Shown: positions 38,638 through 48,800 of the stretch, one piece after another
How positions within the stretch are numbered: position 1 is the first letter of the stretch
How the letters are laid out: the number at the start of each line of letters is the position of its first letter
Assembly: GCF_017565745.1 (NCBI RefSeq)
Contig: NZ_JAGDYM010000009.1
Coordinates: forward strand, 180,895-244,894
Direction: 5' to 3'
DNA length: 64,000 nucleotides
DNA from: Leucobacter weissii
GTDB taxonomy: Bacteria > Actinomycetota > Actinomycetes > Actinomycetales > Microbacteriaceae
Notes under the pieces: generated by a model
Databases searched by the model: none
Seen by the model: only the letters and a program-made list of their open reading frames with translations
What the model was told of the DNA's origin: nothing
Program-made: the position numbers and the translations under genes

Positions 38638-38687
38638 CGCGGGTCAGCAGGCCGGTGCCCGTGCGGAAAGGGCCGGAGCCGTCTGCG

Positions 38688-39035
38688 TCAAAAGGCCAGC
38701 GCCTGTGTCGCGCGCCTGACGGCGCTCTTGCGGCCCGCTCTGAGCGCCGCCACCGGGCGCTCGCCGAGCTCTTCGTTCTCCCCGAGCAGCCACGCGACCG
38801 CCTCGTCGTTGGAGTATCCCGCGTCCAGCAGCGCCAGCAGCGTGCCGCGCAGGGAACTGAGCGGTTCGTGGTCCGCGACGAACTCCGCCGGGACATGCAG
38901 GACGTTCTCGATGCGGACAGCTGCGAGGTGGTGATCCTCGATGAGCCGATGCACCTTCCCGGGCGTGAGTTCCCACCGCTCGCACAATTCGGGGATGGTC
39001 AGATACTCGGTTCGCGTCGGCTCGTTCTCGGGCAC
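38688..39035 (-). CDS. Rv2175c-type DNA-binding protein
   Basis: 115 residues: a winged-helix domain (YLTIPELCERWELTPGKVHRL) and a C-terminal helical part (GYSNDEAVAWLL). Its mycobacterial homologue Rv2175c is a substrate of PknL, encoded alongside, and phosphorylation blocks DNA binding. The same divergent pair exists here. The GTG is preceded by TAGAAT six bases upstream, so it is probably leaderless. A Thr-rich N-terminus (EPTRTEYLT) offers phosphorylation sites. Confidence 0.92.
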   Translation of the reverse strand: MPENEPTRTEYLTIPELCERWELTPGKVHRLIEDHHLAAVRIENVLHVPAEFVADHEPLSSLRGTLLALLDAGYSNDEAVAWLLGENEELGERPVAALRAGRKSAVRRATQALAF

Positions 39036-39041
39036 ACCAGC

Positions 39042-39047
39042 ATTCTA
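39042..39047 (-). promoter_or_regulatory. -10 of the Rv2175c-type gene
   Basis: TAGAAT on the minus strand, six bases from the GTG start, indicates a leaderless transcript that mirrors pknL. Confidence 0.5.
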
Positions 39048-39128
39048 GGGCACCTCGCGCGGTGCGCCGGATATTCGCCGGTCCCGACGCGGTCCGCTCG
39101 CGGTGTCTCGCTCCGTGCGGCGCGCTGT

Positions 39129-39158
39129 CCGTTCGCGAACGGTTTTGTTCCATAGAAT
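39129..39158 (+). promoter_or_regulatory. pknL promoter with 14-bp palindrome
   Basis: A perfect palindrome CCGTTCGCGAACGG (39129-39142) lies ten bases upstream of the -10 TAGAAT (39153-39158); the GTG begins six bases later. The palindrome covers the -35 side, a natural repressor site, perhaps for the Rv2175c-type protein encoded divergently. Confidence 0.55.
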
Positions 39159-39164
39159 CGGCGC

Positions 39165-41096
39165 GTGAACTCCGTCCCCTCCGATCCGTTCATCGGGCGC
39201 ACGCTCGATGAACGGTATCTCGTGCGCTCCCGCATCGCGCGCGGGGGGATGGCGATGGTGTATCTGGGCAACGATCTGCGCCTGCAGCGCCGGGTCGCCA
39301 TCAAGGTGATGCATCAGCACCTCGTGGAGGACGAGAACTTCACCCGCCGTTTCGAGCGGGAGGCGCGCAGCGCGGCCATGCTCGGCCACGCCAACGTCGT
39401 CGGGGTCTTCGATCAGGGAGCCGACGGCGGCGTGCCGTACCTCGTGATGGAGTACCTGCCGGGCATCACGCTCCGCGAACTGCTGAAGCAGCAGCGAAGG
39501 CTCACGGTCGATCAGACCCTCGAGATCGGAGAGGCGGTGCTCTCCGGCCTCGCCGCGGCCCACGCGGCCGGGCTGGTGCACCGGGACGTCAAGCCGGAGA
39601 ACGTGCTGCTCGCCGACGACGGGCGCATCAAGATCGGAGACTTCGGGCTGGCTCGCGCGGTCAGCGCCAATACGACGACGGGACAGGCGCTGCTCGGCAC
39701 CATCGCCTACCTCTCCCCGGAGCTCGTCACCCGCGGCATCGCCGACGAGCGCAGCGACGTGTACGCCTTCGGCATCATGACCTTCGAGATGCTGACCGGC
39801 CGCCAGCCCTTCCGAGGCGAGCAGGCCATGCAGATCGCCTACCAGCACGCGCACTCCGACGTGCCCGCGCCGTCGAGCCTCGCCCCGGAGACCCCGCCGG
39901 AGCTTGACGAGTTCGTCCGCTGGTGCGCGGAGCGCGACCCCTCCCTCCGGCCGCTCGACGCCGCCCAGGCGCTCGAGGCGCTGCGCGCCATCAGGAACGG
40001 CGGGGGGCCGGGCGACACGAGGATCCTCCCGCGCACCGGCGCGATCGGGACGACGACCCCCTCGACCACGGTGCTCAGCGGCGCGGAGCAGGGCGCGCTC
40101 CAGGCGTCGACGGCCCCCTCCGCGGAACGGCCCTCGTCCGCCCCCGCCACAGCCGTCGATCGGGCTCGCCGGGCGGGCGCCCGCCGTGCCCGGCGCGGCG
40201 GCTGGCTCGCGGCCGCGCTCGTCGTCCTGATCGCGCTCGCCGGCGGAGTCGGCTGGTGGTGGGGTCAGGGGCCGGGTTCGCAGGTGACCGTCCCCGACGT
40301 CGCGGGAGAGGAGCTCGACGCGGCCACGCTCACCCTCGAGGAGCTGTCCCTCACGGTGGAGACCGACAAGTGCTCGAGCCTGGAGGTCGAGAAGGGCCGC
40401 GCCGTCGGCACCGAACCCGCGGCCGGCAGCCGCGTCGATCGCGAGTCGACGGTCACGCTCTGCCGATCGACCGGGCCGGCCAAACTCGACGTGCCGACCC
40501 TCAACGGCCTCCCGCTGGAGGAGGCGCAGCGCGCGATAGAGGAGGCCCGCTTCCGCGTGGGCGAGGTCGTCGAGGAGCGCTTCGACGGGGGCGAGCGCGG
40601 GACGGTGATCCTCGCGCTCGGCTCGAACGGCAAGGGGCTCGGCGAGACCTACTCCGAGCAGGGGCGCATCGATCTGATCGTCTCGGCCGGATCGGTGCCG
40701 GACGTGGCCGGGCAGACGGTGGAGGCGGCCACGGAGTCGCTGGAAGCGGTCGGGCTCTCCGTCGACGCGGACGCGAACGTCGAGGAGCACCACGGCGAGG
40801 TGCCCGAGGGGAGCGTCATCGCCATGGTCGATCCCGGGCGAGAGCTCCGCGTGGGCGACGGGGTGGGGGTGCGCATCTCGCTCGGCCCGGAGCTCTTCGA
40901 GATCCCCGACGTGGCCGAGCTGCCCTTGCAGGAGGCGATCGACACGCTGGAGCAGGCGGGCTTCTCGCCGAGTTCGGGGGTGCTCGAGACCTTCCGGGAC
41001 TTCGCGAGGGCGACGGGAACGGAGCCCGCGGCGGGCGAGCGGGTGCCCGCCGGCACCGAGGTCGTCGTCAGGGCGCGCGTGTCCCTGGACTTCTGA
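39165..41096 (+). CDS. pknL: Ser/Thr protein kinase PknL with PASTA domains
   Basis: 643-residue receptor kinase. Kinase domain about 13-270 with Lys47 (AIKVMHQH), HRDVKPEN (Asp141) and DFG (Asp159), and a TTTG activation-loop stretch. A Ser/Thr/Pro-rich juxtamembrane part leads to one helix (about 347-366). Four extracellular PASTA repeats start near VPDVAGEE, VPTLNGLP, VPDVAGQT and IPDVAELP and would bind wall fragments. Neighbours (Rv2175c-type, DAHP synthase) match the mycobacterial pknL locus. Confidence 0.95.
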   Translation: MNSVPSDPFIGRTLDERYLVRSRIARGGMAMVYLGNDLRLQRRVAIKVMHQHLVEDENFTRRFEREARSAAMLGHANVVGVFDQGADGGVPYLVMEYLPGITLRELLKQQRRLTVDQTLEIGEAVLSGLAAAHAAGLVHRDVKPENVLLADDGRIKIGDFGLARAVSANTTTGQALLGTIAYLSPELVTRGIADERSDVYAFGIMTFEMLTGRQPFRGEQAMQIAYQHAHSDVPAPSSLAPETPPELDEFVRWCAERDPSLRPLDAAQALEALRAIRNGGGPGDTRILPRTGAIGTTTPSTTVLSGAEQGALQASTAPSAERPSSAPATAVDRARRAGARRARRGGWLAAALVVLIALAGGVGWWWGQGPGSQVTVPDVAGEELDAATLTLEELSLTVETDKCSSLEVEKGRAVGTEPAAGSRVDRESTVTLCRSTGPAKLDVPTLNGLPLEEAQRAIEEARFRVGEVVEERFDGGERGTVILALGSNGKGLGETYSEQGRIDLIVSAGSVPDVAGQTVEAATESLEAVGLSVDADANVEEHHGEVPEGSVIAMVDPGRELRVGDGVGVRISLGPELFEIPDVAELPLQEAIDTLEQAGFSPSSGVLETFRDFARATGTEPAAGERVPAGTEVVVRARVSLDF

Positions 41097-41119
41097 TCCG
41101 GCGCCTCTGTCGCCGGGTC
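41095..41119. terminator. Bidirectional terminator between pknL and aroG
   Basis: GATCCGGCG (41095-41103) and CGCCGGGTC (41111-41119) pair with one wobble around a 7-nt loop, in the 25-bp gap between convergent genes. Confidence 0.55.
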
Positions 41120-41121
41120 GC

Positions 41122-42483
41122 TCAGCTGCGCTTGAGCTCCTCGGCGACCTGGAAGGCGAGTTCCAGCGACTGCATGTGGTTGAGGCGAGGATCGCACAGC
41201 GACTCGTAGCGGGTCGCGAGCGCCGCCTCGTCGATGTTCTCCGATCCGCCGAGGCACTCGGTCACGTCGTCGCCGGTGAGCTCGACGTGGATGCCGCCCG
41301 GGAAGGTGCCCACCTCGCGGTGCGCCTCGAAGAAGCCCCGCAGCTCGTCCATGACGTCGTCGAAACGGCGCGTCTTGTAGCCCGTCGAGCTGGTGATCCC
41401 GTTGCCGTGCATCGGGTCGGTGACCCACAGCGGCAGCGCCCCGGCGTCGCGCACCCCCGCGAGCAGCGGCGGCAGCGCATCGCGGATCCTGCCCGCCCCC
41501 ATCCGGGTGATGAAGGTGAGGCGTCCCGGCTCGCGATCGGGGTCGAGCCTGTCGATCAAGCGCAGCGCGTCGTCCACGGTGGCGGTCGGTCCCAGCTTCA
41601 CCGCGATCGGGTTGCGCAGCTTCGAGAGGAACTCCACGTGCGCGCCGTCGAGATCGCGCGTGCGCTCCCCGATCCAGAGCAGGTGCCCGGAGGTGCCGTA
41701 GGGCTCTCCCGTGCGCGAGTCGATGCGCACCAGGGGGCGCTCGTAGTCGAGCAGCAGCGCCTCGTGGCTGACGTAGAACTCCGTCTGCGTCAGCGCCGAG
41801 CTCTCGACGCCGCAGGCCTCCATGAAGCGCAGCGCCCGGTCGATCTCGGCTGCGAGCGCCTCGTACCGCTGATTCGCGGGGTTCGAGACGAAGCCCTGGT
41901 TCCAGGCGTGCACCTGCCGCAGATCGGCGAATCCGCCCTGGGTGAAGGCGCGGATCAGATTGAGCGTCGACGCCGACACGTGGTAGGCGCGCACCATCCG
42001 AGAGGGATCGGCCGCGCGCGACTCCGGGGTGAAATCGTAGCCGTTCACCAGATCGCCGCGGTACGCCGGCAGCGTCACGTCGTCTCGCGTCTCGGTGTTG
42101 CTCGAGCGCGGCTTCGCGAACTGCCCCGCCATGCGCCCGACCTTGATGACCGGCATCGAGGCGCCGTAGGTCAGCACGACCGCCATCTGCAGCACGGTCT
42201 TGACCCGATCGCGGATCTTGTCCGCGGTGGCGGCGGCGAAGGTCTCGGCGCAGTCGCCCCCCTGCAGCAGGAAGGCCTCTCCCCTGGCCGCGGCGGCGAG
42301 CCTCTCCCGCAGCTGATCCGCCTCGCCAGCGAACACCAGCGGCGGCTGGGCGGCGAGTTCCGCGACCGCGGCGTCCACCGCGCCCGCGTCCAGCCAGGTC
42401 GGCTGCTGCTTCGCTTCGAGCGCACGATAGGAGTCCAGGCCCGACGCCTCGAAGGGGACACCCGTCACGGTCTGCTCACTCAC
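41122..42483 (-). CDS. aroG: Class II DAHP synthase
   Basis: First enzyme of the shikimate pathway, condensing phosphoenolpyruvate and erythrose-4-phosphate. 453 residues with the class II hallmarks LLQGGDCAETFA, GRMAGQFAKPRS, WNQGFV, KLGPTATVDD, TRMGAGRIRD, DPMHGNG and GGIHVELTGDDVTECLGG. GTG at 42483 (MSEQTVTG) is preferred over the TTG six codons upstream, which lacks a ribosome site. It lies next to pknL as in mycobacteria. Confidence 0.96.
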   Translation of the reverse strand: MSEQTVTGVPFEASGLDSYRALEAKQQPTWLDAGAVDAAVAELAAQPPLVFAGEADQLRERLAAAARGEAFLLQGGDCAETFAAATADKIRDRVKTVLQMAVVLTYGASMPVIKVGRMAGQFAKPRSSNTETRDDVTLPAYRGDLVNGYDFTPESRAADPSRMVRAYHVSASTLNLIRAFTQGGFADLRQVHAWNQGFVSNPANQRYEALAAEIDRALRFMEACGVESSALTQTEFYVSHEALLLDYERPLVRIDSRTGEPYGTSGHLLWIGERTRDLDGAHVEFLSKLRNPIAVKLGPTATVDDALRLIDRLDPDREPGRLTFITRMGAGRIRDALPPLLAGVRDAGALPLWVTDPMHGNGITSSTGYKTRRFDDVMDELRGFFEAHREVGTFPGGIHVELTGDDVTECLGGSENIDEAALATRYESLCDPRLNHMQSLELAFQVAEELKRS

Positions 42484-42522
42484 TTCTCGCCCGCTTTCCA
42501 AGTCGATGGCAACCGGACCATT

Positions 42523-43224
42523 CTATCCCGGCGCGGCCGCCGTCACCGCCGGTTTGGCATTGCGTACGCTGCTGGCGTAGACGTCCACGTACTCCTGGCC
42601 GCCGAGGCGCTGGATCTCGACCATGATCTCATCGGTGACGCTGCGGAGCACGAAGCGATCCGCCGACATCCCCGCGAAGCGGCTGAAGTCCATGGGCTCG
42701 CCGATCACCGTGCCGATGCGCCGGATCCTCGGGAACTTCGCGCCGATCGGCATGCACTTCTCGGTGTCGATCATCACCGCGGGCACGACGACCGCTCCGG
42801 ACTCCAGGACCAGGCGCGCCACGCCCGTGCGGCCCCGGTAGAGGCGGGCGTCGGGGCTGCGCGTGCCCTCCGGGTACAGCGCGAGCACCTCGCCGCGCTC
42901 GAGCACGGCGAGACCGGTGTTGAGCGAGGCCTCGCTGGCCTTGCCCCCGGAGCGATCGATGGGGATCTGTCCGACGGCGAGCATGAATGTCTTGGTGAAC
43001 CAGCCCTTGATCCCCTTGCCGGTGAAGTAGTCGCTCTTGGCGAGGAAGGAGATCCGGCGGTCGACCATCAGCGGCATGAAGAAGGAGTCGATGACCGAGA
43101 GATGGTTGCCGACGATGATGACCGGACCCGTGGAGGGCAGGTTCTCAGCGCCCTCCACCCAGGGTCGATAGATCGTCTTGAGGAGCGGCCCGATCACCAG
43201 GTGCTTGAGAAACCAGTAGATCAC
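42523..43224 (-). CDS. plsC: 1-acyl-sn-glycerol-3-phosphate acyltransferase (PlsC family)
   Basis: 233 residues. Motif I NHLSVID (40-46) with catalytic His41 and Asp46, motif III EGTRS (119-123), and a hydrophobic N-terminus for membrane association. It acylates lysophosphatidic acid in phospholipid synthesis; some relatives act on other polar acceptors. Start GTG; divergent from fadD15, which activates fatty acids. Confidence 0.92.
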   Translation of the reverse strand: MIYWFLKHLVIGPLLKTIYRPWVEGAENLPSTGPVIIVGNHLSVIDSFFMPLMVDRRISFLAKSDYFTGKGIKGWFTKTFMLAVGQIPIDRSGGKASEASLNTGLAVLERGEVLALYPEGTRSPDARLYRGRTGVARLVLESGAVVVPAVMIDTEKCMPIGAKFPRIRRIGTVIGEPMDFSRFAGMSADRFVLRSVTDEIMVEIQRLGGQEYVDVYASSVRNAKPAVTAAAPG

Positions 43225-43310
43225 TGCGTCACCACCTCCCTTTCCGTCCGACTCACCCTATCGAATTGTAGATACGCCACGTCGTTCACGGGCGGGCGGC
43301 CCGGCGTGCG

Positions 43311-43316
43311 TATAGT
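43311..43316 (+). promoter_or_regulatory. -10 of fadD15
   Basis: TATAGT about 70 bases before the GTG. The roughly 63-nt leader contains GCGCGAAGCGC and an AAGGAG ribosome site. Confidence 0.5.
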
Positions 43317-43385
43317 CTGAAGAAGACCGGTCGGCGCGAAGCGCACCGGGCTGAGACCTCTGGTACAGGTATCGAAGGAGTTGCC

Positions 43386-45218
43386 GTGAACGTTACCGAG
43401 ACGCCGCTGATCGTGCCGACGGCGCCAGACGACAACGTCACCGACCTCTTGGAGGAGCGGGTGGCCGCCACACCGGATCGGGTGCTCTTCGCGACGCCCG
43501 ACGGCGACGGCTGGCGCGACGTGACCGCGGTCGAGTTCCGCGCTCGCGTCGTCGAGGTCGCCAAGGGCCTCGTGGCCGCCGGGGTGCAACCGGGCGACCG
43601 CATCGCCTTCGTCTGCAAGACCTCGTTCGAGTGGACGCTCATCGACTTCGCGCTCCACTACGCGGGCGCCGTCATGGTGCCCGTCTACGAGACCTCCTCG
43701 GCGCTGCAGCTGCACTGGGTGCTCGAGGACTCCCGGGTCCGGGGCGTCATCACCGAGAGCGGCGATCACGCCGCCCGTCTCGACGAGATCAGGGACGAGG
43801 TGGAGGGTCTGGAGTTCGCCTGGCGGCTGGACCGGGGGGCGCTCGCGGAGTTCGTCGCCGGGGGCGCCGAGGTGCCGGACGCGGAGATCGAGCGCCGCCG
43901 TTCTATCGCCGTCGCGACGGACGTCGCCACGCTCATCTACACCTCCGGCTCGACCGGCCGCCCGAAGGGCGTCGTGCTGACGCACGCGAATTTCGTCGAC
44001 CTCTCCCGCAACTCGGCGGCCGCGCTCGGCTCGGTGGTCAACGAGCCCGGCGCCTCCACCCTGCTGTTCGTCACGCTCGCGCACGTGTACGCGCGGTTCA
44101 TCTCGGTGCTGGCCGTGCACGCGGGCGTGCGAGTCGGGCACCAGCCGGACACCACCAAGCTGCTGCCCTCGCTCGGCAGCTTCTCCCCCACCTTCCTGCT
44201 CGCGGTTCCGCGGGTCTTCGAGAAGGTGTACAACTCGGCCGAGCAGAAGGCGGAGGCCGGCGGCAAGGGCAGGATCTTCCGCGCTGCCGCCGGCACGGCC
44301 GTGAAGCACAGCGAGCACGTGATGGCGGGATCCCGGGTACCGCTGTTGCTGAGCCTCAAGTTCAAGCTCTTCGACCGGCTGGTCTTCTCGACCCTGCGCA
44401 CGGCCATGGGCGGCCGCGTGAAGTACGCGGTGAGCGGCTCTGCGCCCCTCAGCCACTACCTCGGCCACTTCTACCAGAGCCTCGGCATCAAGGTGCTGGA
44501 GGGCTACGGACTCACCGAGACGACGGCTCCCGTCAGCGTGAACCTCCCCGACAAGTTCAAGATCGGCACGGTCGGCCCCGCGCTGCCGGGGCAGAGCCTC
44601 CGCATCGCCGAGGACGGCGAGGTGGAGGTGAAGGGCACGGCGGTGTTCAAGGAGTACTGGCAGAATCCGTCGGAGACCGCGGCGGTGTTCACCGAGGACG
44701 GCTACTTCCGGACCGGCGACCTGGGCGCCCTGGACGATGACGGCTACCTCACCATCACGGGGCGCAAGAAGGAGATCATCGTCACGGCGGGCGGCAAGAA
44801 CGTCGCGCCTGCGGGACTCGAGGATCCGATCCGCGCGTTCCCGCTCATCGGCCAGATCGTGGTGGTCGGGGATCAGAAGCCCTTCATCGCGGCCCTCATC
44901 ACGCTCGACACCGAGATGCTGCCCACCTGGCTGAAGAACCAGGGCCACGACGAGCACATGACCCTCGAGGAGGCCGCGGCCCACCCCGCCGTCATCGCCG
45001 AGGTGCAGCGGGCCGTGGATCACGGCAACGCGCACGTCTCGCGCGCCGAGTCCATCCGCAAATGGGTGATCCTGCCGACCGAGTTCACCGAGGCGAGCGG
45101 GCACCTCACCCCGAAGATGAGCATCAAGCGGGACAACATCCTGCGCGACTACGCCGGAGAGATCGCGAAGATCTACGGCGACAACCCTCAGACCGAGACC
45201 GTGACGACGGCGCGCTGA
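43386..45218 (+). CDS. fadD15: Long-chain fatty acid-CoA ligase (FadD15 type)
   Basis: 610-residue adenylate-forming enzyme making acyl-CoA. The P-loop YTSGSTGRPKG, the GYGLTETTAPVS motif, TGDLGALDDDG hinge and C-terminal GRKKEIIVTAGGKNVAP with catalytic Lys in HLTPKMSIKRDNI are intact. GTG start with AAGGAG five bases upstream. Divergent from plsC. Confidence 0.95.
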   Translation: MNVTETPLIVPTAPDDNVTDLLEERVAATPDRVLFATPDGDGWRDVTAVEFRARVVEVAKGLVAAGVQPGDRIAFVCKTSFEWTLIDFALHYAGAVMVPVYETSSALQLHWVLEDSRVRGVITESGDHAARLDEIRDEVEGLEFAWRLDRGALAEFVAGGAEVPDAEIERRRSIAVATDVATLIYTSGSTGRPKGVVLTHANFVDLSRNSAAALGSVVNEPGASTLLFVTLAHVYARFISVLAVHAGVRVGHQPDTTKLLPSLGSFSPTFLLAVPRVFEKVYNSAEQKAEAGGKGRIFRAAAGTAVKHSEHVMAGSRVPLLLSLKFKLFDRLVFSTLRTAMGGRVKYAVSGSAPLSHYLGHFYQSLGIKVLEGYGLTETTAPVSVNLPDKFKIGTVGPALPGQSLRIAEDGEVEVKGTAVFKEYWQNPSETAAVFTEDGYFRTGDLGALDDDGYLTITGRKKEIIVTAGGKNVAPAGLEDPIRAFPLIGQIVVVGDQKPFIAALITLDTEMLPTWLKNQGHDEHMTLEEAAAHPAVIAEVQRAVDHGNAHVSRAESIRKWVILPTEFTEASGHLTPKMSIKRDNILRDYAGEIAKIYGDNPQTETVTTAR

Positions 45219-45245
45219 GGCGCGGCGGAGAGGTCCGCCCCCGAG

Positions 45246-45279
45246 CCCTTCGACAGGCTCAGGAACCCCTGTCGAAGGG
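45246..45279. repeat. REP-like palindrome
   Basis: CCCTTCGACAGG (45246-45257) and CCTGTCGAAGGG (45268-45279) pair perfectly around CTCAGGAACC. This CTTCGACAGGCTCAGG pattern is a common intergenic palindrome in actinobacterial and other high-GC genomes. Confidence 0.7.
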
Positions 45280-45284
45280 GCGGA

Positions 45285-45321
45285 GCCGTCGTTCCCCGCG
45301 ACACGCTCGGGGAACGGCGGC
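45285..45321. terminator. Bidirectional terminator between fadD15 and def
   Basis: GCCGTCGTTCCCCG (45285-45298) pairs with CGGGGAACGGCGGC (45308-45321) with one G-T position, next to the def stop at 45323. Confidence 0.6.
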
Positions 45322-45322
45322 T

Positions 45323-45814
45323 TCAGAACCAGTCGGAAGCGCGGATGCGGCGCATCGCCTCCCCGCGGGTCTCCCGGTCGAGGCGCTGGATGTAGAGCTT
45401 CCCGTCGAGATGATCGCACTCGTGCTGCAGCGCCTGGGCGAGCAGCCCCTCGCCCTCGATGACCACCTCTCGTCCGTCGAGATCCACGCCGCGGACGGTG
45501 GCGCGGGGGTACCGCATCACCTCGAACCACAGCTCGGGCACCGAGAGGCACCCCTCGCCCGTGGGAACGGGCTCGCCGCCCAGGTCCACGATCTCGGGGT
45601 TGAGCACGTAGCTCACCTCGCCGTCGATGTGGAGGCTGAAGGCGCGCTGCGTGCGCCCGATCTGGGTGGCGGCGAGGCCCGCCCGCCCGTCGAACGCCAC
45701 GGTCTCGCACAGATCGGCGACGAGCGCGCGGACCCCCTCGTCGATCTCCTCGACGGGGTCGCAGACGGTCCGCAGCACCGGGTCGCCGAAGAGACGGATG
45801 TCTCGGACCGTCAC
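45323..45814 (-). CDS. def: Peptide deformylase
   Basis: Removes the formyl group from nascent N-terminal Met. 163 residues with motif 1 GLAATQIG (46-53), motif 2 EGCLSVPE (87-94, Cys89 metal ligand) and motif 3 HECDH (131-135, two His ligands). GTG start four bases after the pyc stop; its GAGGA ribosome site is inside the pyc 3' end, so it is translationally linked to pyruvate carboxylase. Confidence 0.96.
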   Translation of the reverse strand: MTVRDIRLFGDPVLRTVCDPVEEIDEGVRALVADLCETVAFDGRAGLAATQIGRTQRAFSLHIDGEVSYVLNPEIVDLGGEPVPTGEGCLSVPELWFEVMRYPRATVRGVDLDGREVVIEGEGLLAQALQHECDHLDGKLYIQRLDRETRGEAMRRIRASDWF

Positions 45815-45818
45815 GCGT

Positions 45819-48800
45819 TCAGTCCTCCTCGATGACGAGGACCAGGTCGCCGGCCTCGACGGATCTGGTGCCCTCGAAGGCGACGCGCTGCACGGTCCCG
45901 GCCACGGGGGCGGTGATCGCCGCCTCCATCTTCATCGCCTCGATCGAGGCGACCGTGTCGCCGGCGGCGATCCGGTCGCCCGCCCGCACCTTCACCGTGA
46001 CCGTGCCCGAGAAGGGCGCCGCGACCTGCCCGGGAACCGTGCGATCGGCCTTCTCCGCCTGCGCCACGGTGACCCGGACCGACTGGTCCTTCACGAACAC
46101 CGGCCGCAACTGCCCGTTCACGCGCACCATGACGGTGCGCACGCCCTTGTCGTCGGCCTCGCCGATCGCTTCGAGCCCGACGTAGAGGCGCACCCCCTTC
46201 GACAGGTCGACCGCGTGCTCCGCGCCCGCCTCGAGCCCGTAGAGATAGTCGCCGGTATCGAGGATCGACAGGTCGCCGAACCGAGCCCGCGCGTCGAGGA
46301 ACTCCGCCGTGGGTCCCGGGAACAGCAGCCGGTTCAGGGCGTCCCGCCGCTCCTGGCTCGACCCCTGCAGCAGGGCCGCGTCCGCCTCGGCGACGTCGGC
46401 GACCTCGATCGAGGGGCGACGGCTGGCGAGCACCCGGCTGCGGAACGGCTCCGGCCAGCCGCCGGGGATCTCCCCCAGCTCGCCCGCGAGGAACCCGACC
46501 ACCGAATCCGGGATGTCGTACCGCTCCGGATGCGCCTCGAAATCCTCCGGGTCCGCGTCCACCGCAGCGAGGTGCAGCGCGAGATCGCCGACGACCTTCG
46601 ACGACGGCGTCACCTTCGGGATCCGGCCCAGGATCCGGTCGGCCGCGGCGTACATGTCCTCGATCTTCTCGAAGTTCTCCGCGAGCCCCAGCGCGATCGC
46701 CTGCTGCCTGAGGTTCGACAGCTGCCCGCCCGGGATCTCGTGCGTGTACACCCGGCCGGTCGGCGACGGCAGCCCGGACTCGAACGGCCGGTAGGCCACC
46801 CGCACCGCGTCCCAGTACGGCTCCAGGGCGTACACCGCCCCGGGGTCGATCCCGGTGTCGCGCTCCGTGTCCGCGAGCGCCGAGACCAGTGCGGACAGCG
46901 ACGGCTGCGAGGTCGTGCCCGACATCGGCGCGGACGCCGCGTCCACCGCGTCCACCCCGGCCGCCGACGCGGCCAGCAGCGTCGCCAACTGGCCCCCCGG
47001 CGTGTCGTGCGTGTGGAGATGGACGGGCAGCTCGAATCGCTCCCGCAGCGCGGTCACGAGCTTCGCGGCCGCCTGCGGGCGCAGCAGGCCGGCCATGTCC
47101 TTGATCGCGAGCACGTGCGCGCCCGCGTCGACGATGCGCTCGGCGAGGGCCAGATAGTAGTCCAGCGTGTACTTGTCCTCCGCGGGCGACAGCAGGTTCC
47201 CCGTGTAGCACAGCGCCACCTCGGCCACCGCGGTGCCCGTCTCGCGCACCGCGTCGATCGCGACCCGCATCTGGGCGACGTCGTTGAGCGCGTCGAAGAT
47301 GCGGAACACGTCGACCCCCGTGGCGGCGGCCTCGCGCACGAACGCCTCGGCCACCTGCGGCGGGTACGGCGTGTACCCGACCGTGTTCTGGCCCCTCAGC
47401 AGCATCTGGATCGGAACGTTCGGCATCGCCTCCCGCAGCGCCGCCAGGCGCTCCCACGGATCCTCGCCCAGGAACCGCAGCGCCACGTCGTAGGTGGCGC
47501 CGCCCCAGGCCTCCACCGACCAGAGCTCGGGGGTGAGCCGCGCCACGTGCGGCGCGACCGCGACCAGGTCCTTGCTCCGCACCCGTGTCGCCAGCAGGCT
47601 CTGATGGGCGTCGCGGAACGTGGTCTCGGTCACCGCCAGCGCGGTCTGCTCCCGCAGCGCCCGCGCATACCCGTCCGGCCCGAGCTCCAGCAGCCGCTCC
47701 CGGCCCCCGGGCCGGGGACCGGACGCGAGATCGACCACCGGGAGCTTGAGCGCCGGCTCGGCCGCCGACGGCCTCGCGCCGTGGGGCTGGTTGACCGTCA
47801 CGTCCGCCAGGTACTGCAGCATCCGCGTCGCGCGATCCTTCGGCTTGTTCAGCTTCAGCAGGCCGGGCCGCTCCTCGATGAACGCCGTCGACACGTCGCC
47901 CGCGCGGAAATCCGGATCATCGAGCACGGCCTGCAGGAACGGGATGTTCGTGGCGACGCCGCGGATGCGGAACTCCGCGAGCGCCCGCCTCGCCCGCACC
48001 ACGGCGGCCTCGAAATCACGGCCTCGGCACGTCAGCTTCGCGAGCATCGAATCGAAGTGCGGGCTGATGTGCGCGCCCGGGTTGATCGTGCCGCCGTCCA
48101 GGCGCACCCCGCCGCCGCCCGGCGAGCGGTACGCGGTGATGCGCCCCAGATCCGGGCGGAAGCCCTGCGCCGGATCCTCCGTCGTGATCCGGCACTGCAG
48201 CGCCGCGCCCCGCAACTGGATCCGATCCTGCGTCAGCCCGAGCTCCTCGAGCGTCTCGCCAGCGGCGATCCGCATCTGCGCCTGCACCAGATCCACATCC
48301 GTGACCTCCTCGGTCACCGTGTGCTCCACCTGGATCCGCGGATTCATCTCGATGAACACGTGCTGACCCGCCCGAGGGCCCTCGGTGTCGAGCAGGAACT
48401 CCACCGTTCCGGCGTTCTCGTATCCGATCGACTCCGCGAACGCCACCGCATCCCGCGTCAGCGCGTCCCGCACCGCAGGGTCGAGATTCGGCGCCGGAGC
48501 GATCTCCACGACCTTCTGATGCCGCCGCTGCACCGAGCAGTCCCGCTCGAACAGATGCACCGTCGCACCCGTCCGATCCGCCAGAACCTGCACCTCGATA
48601 TGACGCGGACGCAGCACCGCCTGCTCGATGAACATGGTCGCGTCGCCGAACGCCGACTCGGCCTCCCGCATCGCCGACTCCAGCGCCTCGCGCAGATCCT
48701 CCTCGCGCTCCACGCGCCGCATCCCGCGCCCGCCGCCGCCGGCGACCGCCTTCGCGAACACCGGGAACCCGATCTCCCGCGCCCCAGCGATCAACTCGTC

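Noticed and set aside
39045..40793. 582-codon frame antisense to pknL
   Set aside because: Shadow of the kinase and PASTA coding sequence; composition typical of antisense frames.
43221..45710. 829-codon open frame antisense to fadD15
   Set aside because: It is the complementary frame of a clear AMP-ligase gene; high GC leaves such frames open. It is full of Arg, Asp and His runs and matches no family.
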